A DNA stretch of 21,731 nucleotides from Entamoeba invadens IP1 (GCF_000330505.1 NW_004443576.1:65884-87614); one strand, 5' to 3'. Numbered from the stretch's first letter, positions 1 through 9,004 are shown. Notes: generated from the sequence alone by a model not told the origin. Made by a program: numbers and translations.

Positions 1-2
1 AT

Positions 3-3000
3 GATGACTATAATTTTCATAATTTTATTATAGTTGCAGATACCACGTTGTATTCTACTATTGATATGGGTTTTTGGTTTAACACCCAAAGTCTTACTAT
101 TGCTACAAAAGTATCATTGTTTTTAATGACAAATTTGCATATTAATAATGGACTATATGTATATACAAAAGCATCAATCAACGTGCTACAAAATACGACA
201 AATTTTGGGAGAATGTCAATTGCTGGAGATCTTATTTTAAGTCAGCCTGAATTGAATAACCCACGAATTGTTTTGTGGAACTCTACATATCTTCATCTGA
301 ATTTTAACTACTTTAATAGACTTAATTTTCAAATTGTAAATCCAACAAAAAACACTAACTGTTTTGATGTCATATCATTAAATGACAAGTCTAATTTAGA
401 CACTGACTCGGATAATGCAAATCACATCACATCTGATATGTTTAAATATTCATTTAACTTTACTGATGGGAAAGGTTATTTATTATCAAATAAGAAATTG
501 ATGCGATTTTGCCCAAAAGATACTCCACTAAATAATGAAGTAGTTTGCACATTAAAAAATGCTTATTACAATACAAAATCACCAACTACAATGGATATGG
601 CCTTTGATTATCCGCATTGCCCCTGTAACAGCGATGATGACGTCATTTGCAAACTCGAATTTAAAAGTGGAATCATCGAGTTTAATATGTTGAATTATAT
701 ATTAAATAACACTGAATTATTAATTGACAAAGATATGAAATTATTGAATTTAAAACATGCAAAACAAGTCACCGTGTACGATGATGTGAAACTCACAGTC
801 AATTCATTATTTACAAATCTTATCTTTATATTCACTTTTGGTAAAATTACTTTTAGTACTAAGAAAGATGTATATACAAATGCTTCATTTTTATATTCAT
901 CAACTTTAAATACTTTAAAATGTGTGGGTGACTTAATTCACAATTTCTCAATTTCTCAAAACATCACCAAGTTAAATATCGATTGCACCGGTACCATTGA
1001 AAAACTTTATTTATACGAAAACACCAACGTCTTTATATTAAAAAACACCATTTTAAATAAAATTAATCAAGTTGATTTTACTGAAAATGGGAAAAGCTTT
1101 GTATTAATGGAAAACGCGAGTGATAACAAAGCTCTTGGCAATTGCCTACTTATGGAAGTATCAAAAAATGGTTTAAAGTGTAAAATGTGCGACTCCAAAT
1201 ATCGTCTTGATAATAATATTTGTAATTCTCTTGTTAATAATTGTGAAAAATACAACAAAAACAACGTTTGTGTGTTGTGTAAAACAAAGTATGTTTTAAA
1301 TGAAAAATTTGAGTGTATTTCTTCAGCAAACTGTTTGTTTGGAACAACAATTGATTGTTACAAATGTCCGAACCACTACACAAGAGATGATAACAAATGT
1401 GTATATAATGACAAATGTAGATACACAGAGGGAAGTAATTGTATTAAATGTATCACAGGCAATTTATACAACAAATGTGAAAATTGCACATCAAATTGTG
1501 ATTTGTGTGCAAACGAGACGTGCTCAATTTGTAAAAAGAACTTTGTTCTCAACAACGAAAGTTTTTGTGTTGAAGAGAAAAATGGGGTTTCAATTGGAAT
1601 TTCGACTATTTGGTGTAATGACGAATTTTACAACGATAATAGTGTGTGTAACACGTGTTCATCAAATTTTGCAAACTCAATACATTGTGACAAAAACAAT
1701 GCTATTTCATGTGAAGTAAATTATTTAATTTCAGATAAAAGAAAATGCACTTCATTAATTTGTCAAAATGGAACATTCAAAGAGCAAAATGGGCTGTGTA
1801 TATCTTTACAAAATAATTGTCTTTTTATAGTGAATGGTCAATGTGTGGAATGTGAAGATAATAATATTTTAAATAATGACAAAACTTGTGTAAACATTAC
1901 AAATAATAGTACAACAACTGGTTGTGTTTTGTATAGTAAAAGTGGGTGTATTTCGTGCGACATTGGGTATTATTTATCTAATGCCGAATGTCATCAATGT
2001 TCTGAAAATTGCACAAGTTGCTTTGAAAGTGATACAAAGTGTCTTACATGTAAATTTAATTTTTATCAAGGTGATAATTACACATGTTTGTCAAGCACTG
2101 AATTGATTGTAAAATGTGACAAAATATCGACAATCACAGGAGGGTGTTATCGGTGCAAAGATGGGTATTACCGAGTTGGAATGGATTGTCTTGAATGTCT
2201 TTCCAATTGCTCAACGTGTAACACAAATAACACGTGTTTGACTTGTAATTTAACAAATTACAAGTCAACAAGTGGAAAGTGTTTGCCACAAAATAGTATT
2301 ATTGGGTGTTTGAATGAAGTCACCCAAAGTGGGTGTTCTAAGTGTCAAGATGGGTATTACACAGTTAATTATAATGAATGTGAAAAATGTAATAATAACT
2401 GCACAACATGCACACAACACGAAAAATGTACTTCTTGTGTTAAAAATCGAATTTTATTTGAAAATGGACTTTGTCTTGATATTTCATATGTGTCAAAATG
2501 TCTTGAAATTTCAAATTCAAAATGTTTGAAATGTACATTTTGGCACTCTCCCAATAAAAGTGGGACATTGTGTAACACGAAAGCGGTTTGGTGGGTACTT
2601 TTTCTTATAGTTTTGTTTGCAATTATAGTATTAACAATAACAATTATAATAATTGTATTTATAGTGTTATACATTGAAAAGAAAGTGCGACAAAAAGAAA
2701 TTGAAATGACAACAACACTCTTCAAAATAAGTCGCTCGAACGTTACTTTTATTCCTCTTGGCGACGACGTTGTTGTGAACAAAACAGAAATTTCATTTGG
2801 CGATAACATTGATGTCAATTCACAACAAAGAGAACTTTTGTGTGTTGGTAACACTTCAAAACACAACATGAAAATTCAAATCACAACAAAAAGTGCGACC
2901 GTCGAAAAATATGAATTTGAGACAAATCCAAAAGTTGTGATTTTACCAAAAGGCGAAGCCTGTGAATTTGAAATTCTTTTAACAATAAAATGCACAACCA

Positions 3001-3914
3001 AAATTGATGAAAATGTTGTATTAGTTGCAAATTCATTTACACACAAAAATAATGTACTTAAAAATATGAAAATTACAGCTACTTCTAAATTGACAACACG
3101 CCTTGACCCAGACGAATTAAAAGAAGACAAAAAACTTGGTGAAGGGTCTTTTGGTGTGGTCTTTAAAGGGACTTTTAGAGATAATATAGTTGCTCTTAAG
3201 AAGATGAAAATGTGTGAAAACAATGATTCACAAAATATTGAATTTGAGAATGAAGTTTCCATGTTAGACAAATTTAGAAGTGATTATATTGTCCACTTTT
3301 ATGGCGCCGTTTTCATTCCAAATAAGATTTGTATGGTCACTGAATTCGCTCAATTTGGGTCTTTACAAGATTTAATGAAACACAAAAAGAGTGAAGAAAT
3401 TGATATGAAACTTCGTGTTAAAATTTTGCTTGATGGAGCAAAAGGAATTCAATATTTACATGAAAATGGGATATTACACAGAGACATTAAACCAGACAAT
3501 TTACTTATGTTTTCACTTGATTGTAACGAAAAAGTCAACGCAAAACTGACTGATTTTGGGAGTGCTAGAAATGTCAATATGTTGATGACTAACATGACGT
3601 TCACAAATGGAATTGGAACACCAAAATATATGGCACCTGAGGTGTTAAACAAAGAACACTATAAGAAGCCAGCTGATGTATATTCATTTGCTATAACTAT
3701 GGTGGAGTGCTTTTTGTGGAGTAATGCATATCCAAAAACTATTTATATGTACCCATGGACTATTGCTGATGATGTTGCTTCTGGAAAAAGACCAAATACA
3801 ATAAAAACACTTGAAGAGAAATACCAAAATGTTATTGAAAAGTGTTGGAAACAAAAAGTTGAAGAACGGATTACAATTAATGAAGCTGTTAATATACTTA
3901 AAACAATTGATTAA
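3..3914 (+). CDS. Transmembrane receptor kinase with Cys-rich ectodomain (TMK), 5' partial
   Basis: A surface receptor-type protein kinase. The frame is open from base 3, so the true start lies outside the window or is disguised; residues are counted from a TTG at 48, and the first in-frame ATG is at 66. Residues 1 to about 370 are Cys-poor, beta-rich and Asn-rich with several NxS/T sites. About 375-840 is packed with CxxC repeats (furin/EGF-like). One membrane segment lies at about 846-876. Next comes a juxtamembrane beta-sandwich-like stretch (about 890-1015), then the kinase: glycine loop LGEGSFG at 1030, VALK lysine K1051, HRD at 1144-1146, DFG at 1169-1171, MAPE at 1195-1198. HRDIKPDN suggests Ser/Thr specificity. 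All catalytic motifs are present, so it should be active. TAA stop at 3912. Ligand unknown. It matches the large TMK families described in E. histolytica. Confidence 0.9.
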   Translation, partial: DDYNFHNFIIVADTTLYSTIDMGFWFNTQSLTIATKVSLFLMTNLHINNGLYVYTKASINVLQNTTNFGRMSIAGDLILSQPELNNPRIVLWNSTYLHLNFNYFNRLNFQIVNPTKNTNCFDVISLNDKSNLDTDSDNANHITSDMFKYSFNFTDGKGYLLSNKKLMRFCPKDTPLNNEVVCTLKNAYYNTKSPTTMDMAFDYPHCPCNSDDDVICKLEFKSGIIEFNMLNYILNNTELLIDKDMKLLNLKHAKQVTVYDDVKLTVNSLFTNLIFIFTFGKITFSTKKDVYTNASFLYSSTLNTLKCVGDLIHNFSISQNITKLNIDCTGTIEKLYLYENTNVFILKNTILNKINQVDFTENGKSFVLMENASDNKALGNCLLMEVSKNGLKCKMCDSKYRLDNNICNSLVNNCEKYNKNNVCVLCKTKYVLNEKFECISSANCLFGTTIDCYKCPNHYTRDDNKCVYNDKCRYTEGSNCIKCITGNLYNKCENCTSNCDLCANETCSICKKNFVLNNESFCVEEKNGVSIGISTIWCNDEFYNDNSVCNTCSSNFANSIHCDKNNAISCEVNYLISDKRKCTSLICQNGTFKEQNGLCISLQNNCLFIVNGQCVECEDNNILNNDKTCVNITNNSTTTGCVLYSKSGCISCDIGYYLSNAECHQCSENCTSCFESDTKCLTCKFNFYQGDNYTCLSSTELIVKCDKISTITGGCYRCKDGYYRVGMDCLECLSNCSTCNTNNTCLTCNLTNYKSTSGKCLPQNSIIGCLNEVTQSGCSKCQDGYYTVNYNECEKCNNNCTTCTQHEKCTSCVKNRILFENGLCLDISYVSKCLEISNSKCLKCTFWHSPNKSGTLCNTKAVWWVLFLIVLFAIIVLTITIIIIVFIVLYIEKKVRQKEIEMTTTLFKISRSNVTFIPLGDDVVVNKTEISFGDNIDVNSQQRELLCVGNTSKHNMKIQITTKSATVEKYEFETNPKVVILPKGEACEFEILLTIKCTTKIDENVVLVANSFTHKNNVLKNMKITATSKLTTRLDPDELKEDKKLGEGSFGVVFKGTFRDNIVALKKMKMCENNDSQNIEFENEVSMLDKFRSDYIVHFYGAVFIPNKICMVTEFAQFGSLQDLMKHKKSEEIDMKLRVKILLDGAKGIQYLHENGILHRDIKPDNLLMFSLDCNEKVNAKLTDFGSARNVNMLMTNMTFTNGIGTPKYMAPEVLNKEHYKKPADVYSFAITMVECFLWSNAYPKTIYMYPWTIADDVASGKRPNTIKTLEEKYQNVIEKCWKQKVEERITINEAVNILKTID

Positions 3915-4126
3915 TTTGTTATTTAAGTTAAAAGAAAGTACCATTCAAACAAAGAACAAGCAAAATTAAACTATCATCATTAGTAAATATTATTATTAAA
4001 ATATATCATTTATAAAACGACTACTATTCGACTTAAAAGTTAAAACAACAATCATAGTTGTATTAAAACAGTTGAATTTATAATTTGTTCTTTTAATTAA
4101 AACTTTAATTGTGTTGATAATTTAGT

Positions 4127-4155
4127 AATACAAATAATTGTAAATTATTTGTATT
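4127..4155. repeat. Inverted repeat, 13-bp perfect arms, 3-nt loop
   Basis: AATACAAATAATT at 4127-4139 is followed by GTA and its exact reverse complement at 4143-4155. It lies about 210 bases beyond the TMK stop codon, between two convergent genes. It could be a transcript-end hairpin or a chance product of AT-rich sequence. Confidence 0.6.
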
Positions 4156-4312
4156 TTATAAGTGTCATAAAAATCATTTCACAACACAATGCTATGACAA
4201 ATAATTTTTGAAGCATTTTTAATTTGTTTTATTATATATTATAGTTGTTTTTTGATTCAAATTTAATTAAAATAAGAATTGTTTTTTAGTAAGTGTATAG
4301 TTCGGCATATTA

Positions 4313-4342
4313 TTCACTTTCTCAAATGTTTCAGAAAGTGAA
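4313..4342. repeat. Inverted repeat, 10-bp perfect arms, 10-nt loop
   Basis: TTCACTTTCT (4313-4322) and AGAAAGTGAA (4333-4342) are exact reverse complements around a 10-nt loop. The arms are less AT-biased than their surroundings, so chance is less likely than for a pure A/T palindrome. It lies in the convergent spacer, about 190 bases from the stop of the minus-strand gene. Confidence 0.6.
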
Positions 4343-4528
4343 AAGATAATTAAAAAACTTTTATAATAATCACACAAGACAAATGTAAAAAAAACATTAT
4401 AAATATACTATAATTATATTAATACTATCTAGTTTAAAAAACTTAAATAATTTACCCTTTCATATTGATCTCAATTGCCTAAGATAATATCTATGAAACA
4501 AACAACGAATAAGTAAGCGAGCAATGTA

Positions 4529-4918
4529 TTAAACCTTAGAGACAATCCATTTGTCGAGTAATGGGATACCCAAGAAGTCTTCCGAAGATGACTTCCAGAC
4601 TGCGAGTGCGACCAAAGTGATATTGACCAAGATGCAGATGACAAAGAAGATCCAGAAAGTGACAATGAAGAACATTCCGGCCCAATAGAAGATCAAAAGG
4701 AACAAAGTGAGTAAGAAGAGTGGAGCGGTGATAATGATGCAGTGGAGGCAAGTAGCTCTGATGAACACGTTTCTCTTCTCCAAGAAGAAGATGATAGTAG
4801 CTCCAACCCATCCGAAGACGGTGGACAAGATGGCCAACACCAATACGGAGCATGTGAGACTTTTGTCACCGGAAGTGTTTTGTTGTGGTTGTGTAGTGTC
4901 GTTGAATGGATCAGACAT
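4529..4918 (-). CDS. Small multi-pass membrane protein, DUF4870/Tic20-like
   Basis: A 129-residue protein with a short polar, Asn/Gln-rich N-terminus (about 1-19), then three hydrophobic segments at about 21-46, 58-80 and 82-108, and a polar tail ending LLDKWIVSKV. The pattern fits the DUF4870 (Tic20-like) fold: LAILSTVFGWVGATIIFFLE, a charged FIRATCLHC turn, two further helices, then a closing 'xxIPLLDK' box like that family's 'yPLL'. Such proteins are small membrane proteins of unknown function, so none is assigned here. ATG at 4916-4918 is chosen because a TATA-like box lies 34 bases upstream, giving the very short 5' UTR typical of Entamoeba. TAA stop at 4529-4531. Codon use is good, with G/C at many third positions, suggesting solid expression. 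Confidence 0.75.
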   Translation of the reverse strand: MSDPFNDTTQPQQNTSGDKSLTCSVLVLAILSTVFGWVGATIIFFLEKRNVFIRATCLHCIIITAPLFLLTLFLLIFYWAGMFFIVTFWIFFVICILVNITLVALAVWKSSSEDFLGIPLLDKWIVSKV

Positions 4919-4951
4919 GAGTGTTCTTTGGTTTTTTATTGATCTTCAAAT

Positions 4952-4961
4952 CCTTATATAC
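4952..4961 (-). promoter_or_regulatory. TATA-like core promoter box of the DUF4870-like gene
   Basis: On the minus strand the sequence reads GTATATAAGG, close to the Entamoeba TATA-like consensus GTATTTAAAG. It lies 34-43 bases upstream of the ATG. The match and spacing are seen directly; promoter function is inferred. Confidence 0.5.
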
Positions 4962-5800
4962 AAAGGTCTTCGATAGTTTCCAAAAAGTTGAAAATCTTTT
5001 TTATTTATTATTCTAATAAGTCGGACGGGAGTAATAGAGTGGTCAATAAGTCGGGCGCTTTGGTTTTTGTTATCATTTCTGGTGACATTTTCGGGACGTT
5101 TTTAAAAGTTTTTAAAGATGTCAAATCAGTTAAATCGTTTTTTGTCACTTCCGGTGTTACTTCAGTATCTTCTTTAATCTGGAAAATTATATTTTATAAT
5201 TTATTTGTTAATACTTATTAATACAGTTATTATTAATAAAAACAAATAATTGTTTTGGTAATAAAAATATTAATGATTATAATACAACGTTTTGATTTTT
5301 TGAGTGGTTAAAACACACGCAAAATGCCTGAGAAGAAATGTTATAATATTTTGGATTTTTCATCGCTTTTTTTATTGGTCTACAGGACATTTCTAAATGA
5401 AATTAAACATTTCTCTGGCACTTCCTGACAAATCGGGAATTTGCGACAAAAATGTCTAAAAAATGGGTTGAAAATTTTTATTTTAACTTAGAAATTGTTT
5501 TAGTCGACAATTTTGTTAATAAAACACAACCAACTTCGGGAAATGCGTTTTTTGTGACGTTTTTATTTTATTCGAATTTGTCCTCAATAATTAATTCCCA
5601 AACAAATAACAAATAATTGTTGGACTGTTTTTTATTTCTATTAATAAACAATTAAAAAACTATTAAATAAACGATATTATAAATTATTAAATGAATTAAT
5701 AAATTTACTTTTTTTAAATATTGAAAATAACTATTAATCAAATTATTTATTAATTAATAAATTAACTTATTATAATCAATTAATTTTATTTAATAACAAA

Positions 5801-5848
5801 ACTATTGAATTCACTATTGAATTAACTATTGAATTAACTATTAATTTA
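5801..5848. repeat. Four-copy 12-bp tandem repeat
   Basis: The units are ACTATTGAATTC, two copies of ACTATTGAATTA, and a diverged ACTATTAATTTA, contiguous over 48 bases. They lie about 100 bases beyond the stop of the minus-strand RBR gene. Probably a simple slippage repeat. Confidence 0.8.
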
Positions 5849-5945
5849 ACTTTATTATTTATAAAAATACGTGTATTCCTCCCGTCATTGTGCACCGGGT
5901 AATGATTGAGGTGATAACTTTGCTTTATATTTTTCAAAGTATAAC

Positions 5946-8027
5946 TCAGTCATACATCTTACAGACATTTCTTGAGAAATGTGTGTCGTCGTTAGTCACA
6001 TCCTTTCCACAAGTCCAGCAGAAGATACAGCCACATTTACAAGTGATAGTATTACACCCATTTTCCTTCGAGATATACATTTTACAACGTGGACACTTCT
6101 TTGCCATGATTTGAGCGATTTCCTTGTCAGTCAAGTCACTTCTTTGGAGTGATTTAGCCTGTTCACAGGTGAAGTCTTTGTGCCACATTTCTCGGCATTT
6201 AAAACAGAACGTGTTCTGGCACTCGGGGCAAGTCACTTGATTAGTCTTCTCCACCTTTTCGAGTACGCCATTACAATTTGGAATGGGACAGAAGATCAAA
6301 TTGTCTGAGCGGAGGACGTACAGTCTGAAGAGTACTACATTATACTTCTCTGCCGTTTGATAGTCAAGTGTATATAATTTGTCCCCTTCAAGTGGGCAGT
6401 GACACTTCTCATGTGGACAGAAGATCTCTTGCAGACTATTTACTCGTTCTTTACACAGACTTAATACACATGATTTACAATACTTATGTTGACATGGCGT
6501 GAAAGTAAACGCCTCAGACTCTTCTACGTCCTCATAGCAAATTTCACACGAGAAAGTGGTCTTCTCTCTTTCAATGTCTTTTTCTTCGTGTAAACAGACA
6601 TCTTCATATTGTAACTCCTCACAGTTACTTACTTCCAACTTGAATTCTTCATTTGTAGTGTTACAAAGTCTTTCTTTTGGACTCTTAAAGCACTGTAATA
6701 GACTCGGGTCACTCACTCGCTGACATTCAATGCCAAATAACAAGAGAAATTCAGTAACTTCTTGTTCCTCCTCTTTGTTCTTGACTTCCACAACTACTCC
6801 ATTGACAGTATCTTTAATATCTACATATCCTACACTTTGATCTTCAAAGAGTTCAATTAAACTATTTTGTTTAATTTCAGTATTAATAAGATATAAGAAA
6901 TGTCTTTCAGTCATTTGGACTTTTTCTTTTTCTTCTTTTAATTCACAAGACGAGTTTTGTTCTTCTTTTAACGAAAAATTTCCACACAAATTTGCTTGAG
7001 GATTTTTTAATTCCTCAAAGTCACACACAAACCAATTTTTATAATCGCAAATGTCATTCAAAAATTGGTCGTCGCACTTTTGATGTGATGTAATTTGGAA
7101 GCACTCATCGTTTAAGACTTTGACGTCCCATTTCAGTCCTGTCATTTCTTCCAAATAGACTTTGACGACATCACAGGTGACTTCTGTGACATACAATTTA
7201 TGTGCATTGAAATACTCATTTTCTGGTGTCTTAAAAATACATTCGCGCTTTTCTTCTTTCAAAAAAGACGTCTTTTCCATCAAAATTTGTTGATTAAAAT
7301 CAAAGTTATGAACTTGACTTGTATTTACTTCTTCATATTGATTGAACTGTTGAGGAACTTGTTGTACTAGAGATACTGGTTGATACAAAGAAGACTTAGC
7401 TGTTTCATTAGTGCATACACTTTGTTTGCTGTTACTTTTAGTAGAACGCACCCGTCCTATTTTAACGGGTTGTTGAGTTGTTAAAGATGGTGACAGTATT
7501 ATATTACTTGTTTTGTGTTTCTCCTTCTTCTTATCAGAGTACTTCACCACTGAATATGGGCCAAACGTTCGCGTGTTCTCTAAGGAGGTCATTGCGCGCT
7601 TTGCAGAGTCCAAAGTCGTATACGTCGTTAGAATGTATGACGTGTCACCACCTCTTTTGACCTTTTTCTGTGTGAAACTTGAAATGGTACCATATTGTGC
7701 TAAGAGACTTCTTGATGTTGTGCTGTCTGTTGTGACTCCTTGGATATATAAAGTCTGATTCTCCTCTATAGTTTCTTCTTTAGTAAATTGTGCTGTTAAT
7801 TCACACGAGTAAATGGCGTTAATTACCGGCATTAGTGCTATAAACGAGTAAGCGTCATTCTTGTTCGCAAATTTTAAAAGTGCTATGTGGCACTTATGTG
7901 TCTTCGAAAAGGTAAATGTAAGCGTGTTCGGCTCACTTTTTTTTCCATATTTAAGAACAATCGAAGACACTTTTAAACGGGTTTCTGGAGAACTATTGGG
8001 TAGTGGTTTAATTATTACCACCGGCAT
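5946..8027 (-). CDS. RBR-type (RING-IBR-RING2) E3 ubiquitin ligase with N-terminal RRM-like domains
   Basis: A complete 693-residue protein that should transfer ubiquitin through a RING2 cysteine thioester. Two RRM-like folds lie at about 1-80 and 92-168 (TLYIQGV at 92 looks like RNP2), followed by a polar linker (about 170-275) and a middle region (about 280-470) I cannot assign but which recurs in the paralogue at 20515. RING1 starts CEICYED at 494 (CPHEKC near its end). The IBR follows (CPIPNC...CPECQNTFCFKC). RING2 runs from C645/C648 with predicted catalytic C658 in KENGCNTITC, then paired Cys and closing H683 and C689. All zinc ligands appear present. The ATG at 8025-8027 has a TATA-like box 32-39 bases upstream and a GAAC-like element between. 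TGA stop at 5946. RNA versus protein binding by the RRM-like domains cannot be decided by eye. Confidence 0.88.
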   Translation of the reverse strand: MPVVIIKPLPNSSPETRLKVSSIVLKYGKKSEPNTLTFTFSKTHKCHIALLKFANKNDAYSFIALMPVINAIYSCELTAQFTKEETIEENQTLYIQGVTTDSTTSRSLLAQYGTISSFTQKKVKRGGDTSYILTTYTTLDSAKRAMTSLENTRTFGPYSVVKYSDKKKEKHKTSNIILSPSLTTQQPVKIGRVRSTKSNSKQSVCTNETAKSSLYQPVSLVQQVPQQFNQYEEVNTSQVHNFDFNQQILMEKTSFLKEEKRECIFKTPENEYFNAHKLYVTEVTCDVVKVYLEEMTGLKWDVKVLNDECFQITSHQKCDDQFLNDICDYKNWFVCDFEELKNPQANLCGNFSLKEEQNSSCELKEEKEKVQMTERHFLYLINTEIKQNSLIELFEDQSVGYVDIKDTVNGVVVEVKNKEEEQEVTEFLLLFGIECQRVSDPSLLQCFKSPKERLCNTTNEEFKLEVSNCEELQYEDVCLHEEKDIEREKTTFSCEICYEDVEESEAFTFTPCQHKYCKSCVLSLCKERVNSLQEIFCPHEKCHCPLEGDKLYTLDYQTAEKYNVVLFRLYVLRSDNLIFCPIPNCNGVLEKVEKTNQVTCPECQNTFCFKCREMWHKDFTCEQAKSLQRSDLTDKEIAQIMAKKCPRCKMYISKENGCNTITCKCGCIFCWTCGKDVTNDDTHFSRNVCKMYD

Positions 8028-8047
8028 CTCAATAAGTGGTTAATTGA

Positions 8048-8066
8048 CAGTTCGTTTTGTTTATAC
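8048..8066 (-). promoter_or_regulatory. Core promoter of the RBR gene (TATA-like plus GAAC-like)
   Basis: On the minus strand GTATAAAC (8059-8066) is followed by CGAACTG (8048-8054), 21-39 bases upstream of the ATG. These resemble the Entamoeba TATA-like and GAAC core elements in expected order and spacing. Function is inferred from position. Confidence 0.5.
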
Positions 8067-8443
8067 TCAGATATGGTTTATTAAATATAATAAATTTATT
8101 ATATTTTATAGGTATCTTATTTTTACCTCATTCAAAAGTATGATGCAAAATATAACGGCTTTTGTATTTTTTTTACAATATAAAGTTAACTTATTTATTA
8201 TGTTTTTAGTATTGAGTAAATTCCGATAAAATAAATTTGAATATTATAAATGTAATGGGTTTTTTAACTATATTGATAATAAAATTTTATTACATTTTTT
8301 TTATTAAAGTATAGTTATTTAATAAGTTATTAATAAGAAATTATAAAATATTTTTGTAATAATTAAATAATAAAATTATAGTTTATTATTTTATTAAAAT
8401 AAAATAAATTTAAATCTTTTGAATAGAATTTTTTAAATGACGT
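8067..8443. other. AT-rich spacer upstream of the RBR gene
   Basis: It separates the RBR promoter from the 3' end of the Lys/Glu-rich gene; both genes are on the minus strand. It is almost entirely A/T homopolymer-like sequence. No gene or distinct repeat is visible. Confidence 0.5.
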
Positions 8444-9004
8444 TTATTCTTTTTCCTTTTTCTCCTTTTTGTCTATTTTTTCATTCTTTTCATTCTTTTC
8501 ATTCTTTTCATTCTTTTCATTCTTTTCATTCTTTTCATTCTTTTCATTCTTTTCATTCTTTTCATTCTTTTCATTCTTTTCATTCTTTTCATTCTTTTCA
8601 TTCTTCTCTTCTTCATTTTTTTTCTTTTTATCTTTATCTTTGTGTTTATCTTTTTTTTCTTTTTGAATATCATCCTTTTTAATTTCCTTGTCTTTCTTTT
8701 CTTTTTTTTCTTTCTTCTTTTCTTCACTTTTATCTTCATCCTTTTTCTTTTCTTTCTCTTTTTCTTCTGTGGCTGCATTCTTATCTTTGTCTAATTTTTT
8801 TGTGATCTTTTCCTTACATTTTCCTTCACATTGTTCGTCTTCTTCCTTTTCATTTTTCTCATGCTTTGAATCCTTATCTTTCTTACATTTCTTGTCTTTT
8901 TTTTCTTTCTTGTCTTTCTTTTTTTCTTTATCTTTCTCTGTTTTGTCCTTCTTTGTCTCTTCTTTCTCTTTAAACCCCTTGGATACGACTTCTTGCTCAC
9001 TCAT
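8444..9004 (-). CDS. Lys/Glu-rich low-complexity protein with NEK tripeptide repeats
   Basis: A 186-residue, extremely charged protein. After MSEQEVVSKGFKEKEE nearly all residues are K, E or D, broken by a less extreme stretch (about 48-82) that contains three of its Cys-to-Ala features, CEGKCKEK among them. Residues about 132-176 are 13-14 tandem Asn-Glu-Lys triplets encoded by a 9-bp minisatellite; the tail is IDKKEKKEKE. There is no signal peptide or membrane segment. It is probably disordered or a long charged helix. Length and composition recall the Lys/Glu-rich surface protein KERP1 of E. histolytica, but low-complexity resemblance does not establish orthology. ATG at 9002-9004 has a TATA-like box 27 bases upstream; TAA stop at 8444. 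That promoter, and the repeat preserving frame through every copy, argue that it is a real gene. Confidence 0.7.
   Translation of the reverse strand: MSEQEVVSKGFKEKEETKKDKTEKDKEKKKDKKEKKDKKCKKDKDSKHEKNEKEEDEQCEGKCKEKITKKLDKDKNAATEEKEKEKKKDEDKSEEKKKEKKEKKDKEIKKDDIQKEKKDKHKDKDKKKKNEEEKNEKNEKNEKNEKNEKNEKNEKNEKNEKNEKNEKNEKNEKNEKIDKKEKKEKE
8482..8607. repeat. 9-bp minisatellite inside the Lys/Glu-rich gene
   Basis: Thirteen perfect copies of CATTCTTTT run from 8482 to 8598, followed by one diverged copy (CATTCTTCT). Read on the minus strand it encodes repeated Asn-Glu-Lys. The unit length is a multiple of three, so copy-number change keeps the frame. Near-perfect identity indicates recent expansion. 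Confidence 0.95.

Larger units (their letters stand above)
3915..4528. other. AT-rich intergenic region between convergent genes
   Basis: This is the shared 3' flank of the TMK (+) and the small membrane protein (-). I see no credible coding frame. It contains two perfect inverted repeats, listed separately, and many TAATT-like motifs of the sort found near Entamoeba polyadenylation sites. Confidence 0.6.
4919..5945. other. Intergenic region, about 1 kb
   Basis: This lies between the 5' end of the DUF4870-like gene and the 3' end of the RBR gene. Apart from the TATA-like box near 4952 and a 12-bp tandem repeat at 5801-5848, I see nothing supportable. The stretch at about 5300-5600 is less AT-rich but carries only a 34-codon reading frame. 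Confidence 0.5.

Noticed and set aside
1300..2529. Overlapping plus-strand Cys/Val-rich frames within the first TMK
   Set aside because: They are shifted readings of the CxxC repeat region, with no starts or features of their own.
4707..4976. Antisense frames over the small membrane protein gene
   Set aside because: The minus-strand protein has clear membrane segments, a family-like pattern and a promoter; the plus-strand frames have none of these.
4988..5221. 77-codon plus-strand frame
   Set aside because: It starts at TTG, has no promoter in place and its composition looks like translated AT-rich spacer.
5324..5428. 34-codon plus-strand frame starting MPEKKCYNIL
   Set aside because: It has a proper ATG but is very short, with no TATA-like box at the expected distance and no similarity I recognise.
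8482..8607. CRISPR-like array
   Set aside because: Units are contiguous 9-bp copies with no spacers, within a eukaryotic coding sequence.
8444..9004. Calling the Lys/Glu-rich gene KERP1
   Set aside because: Only length and K/E bias agree; low-complexity composition cannot establish orthology.
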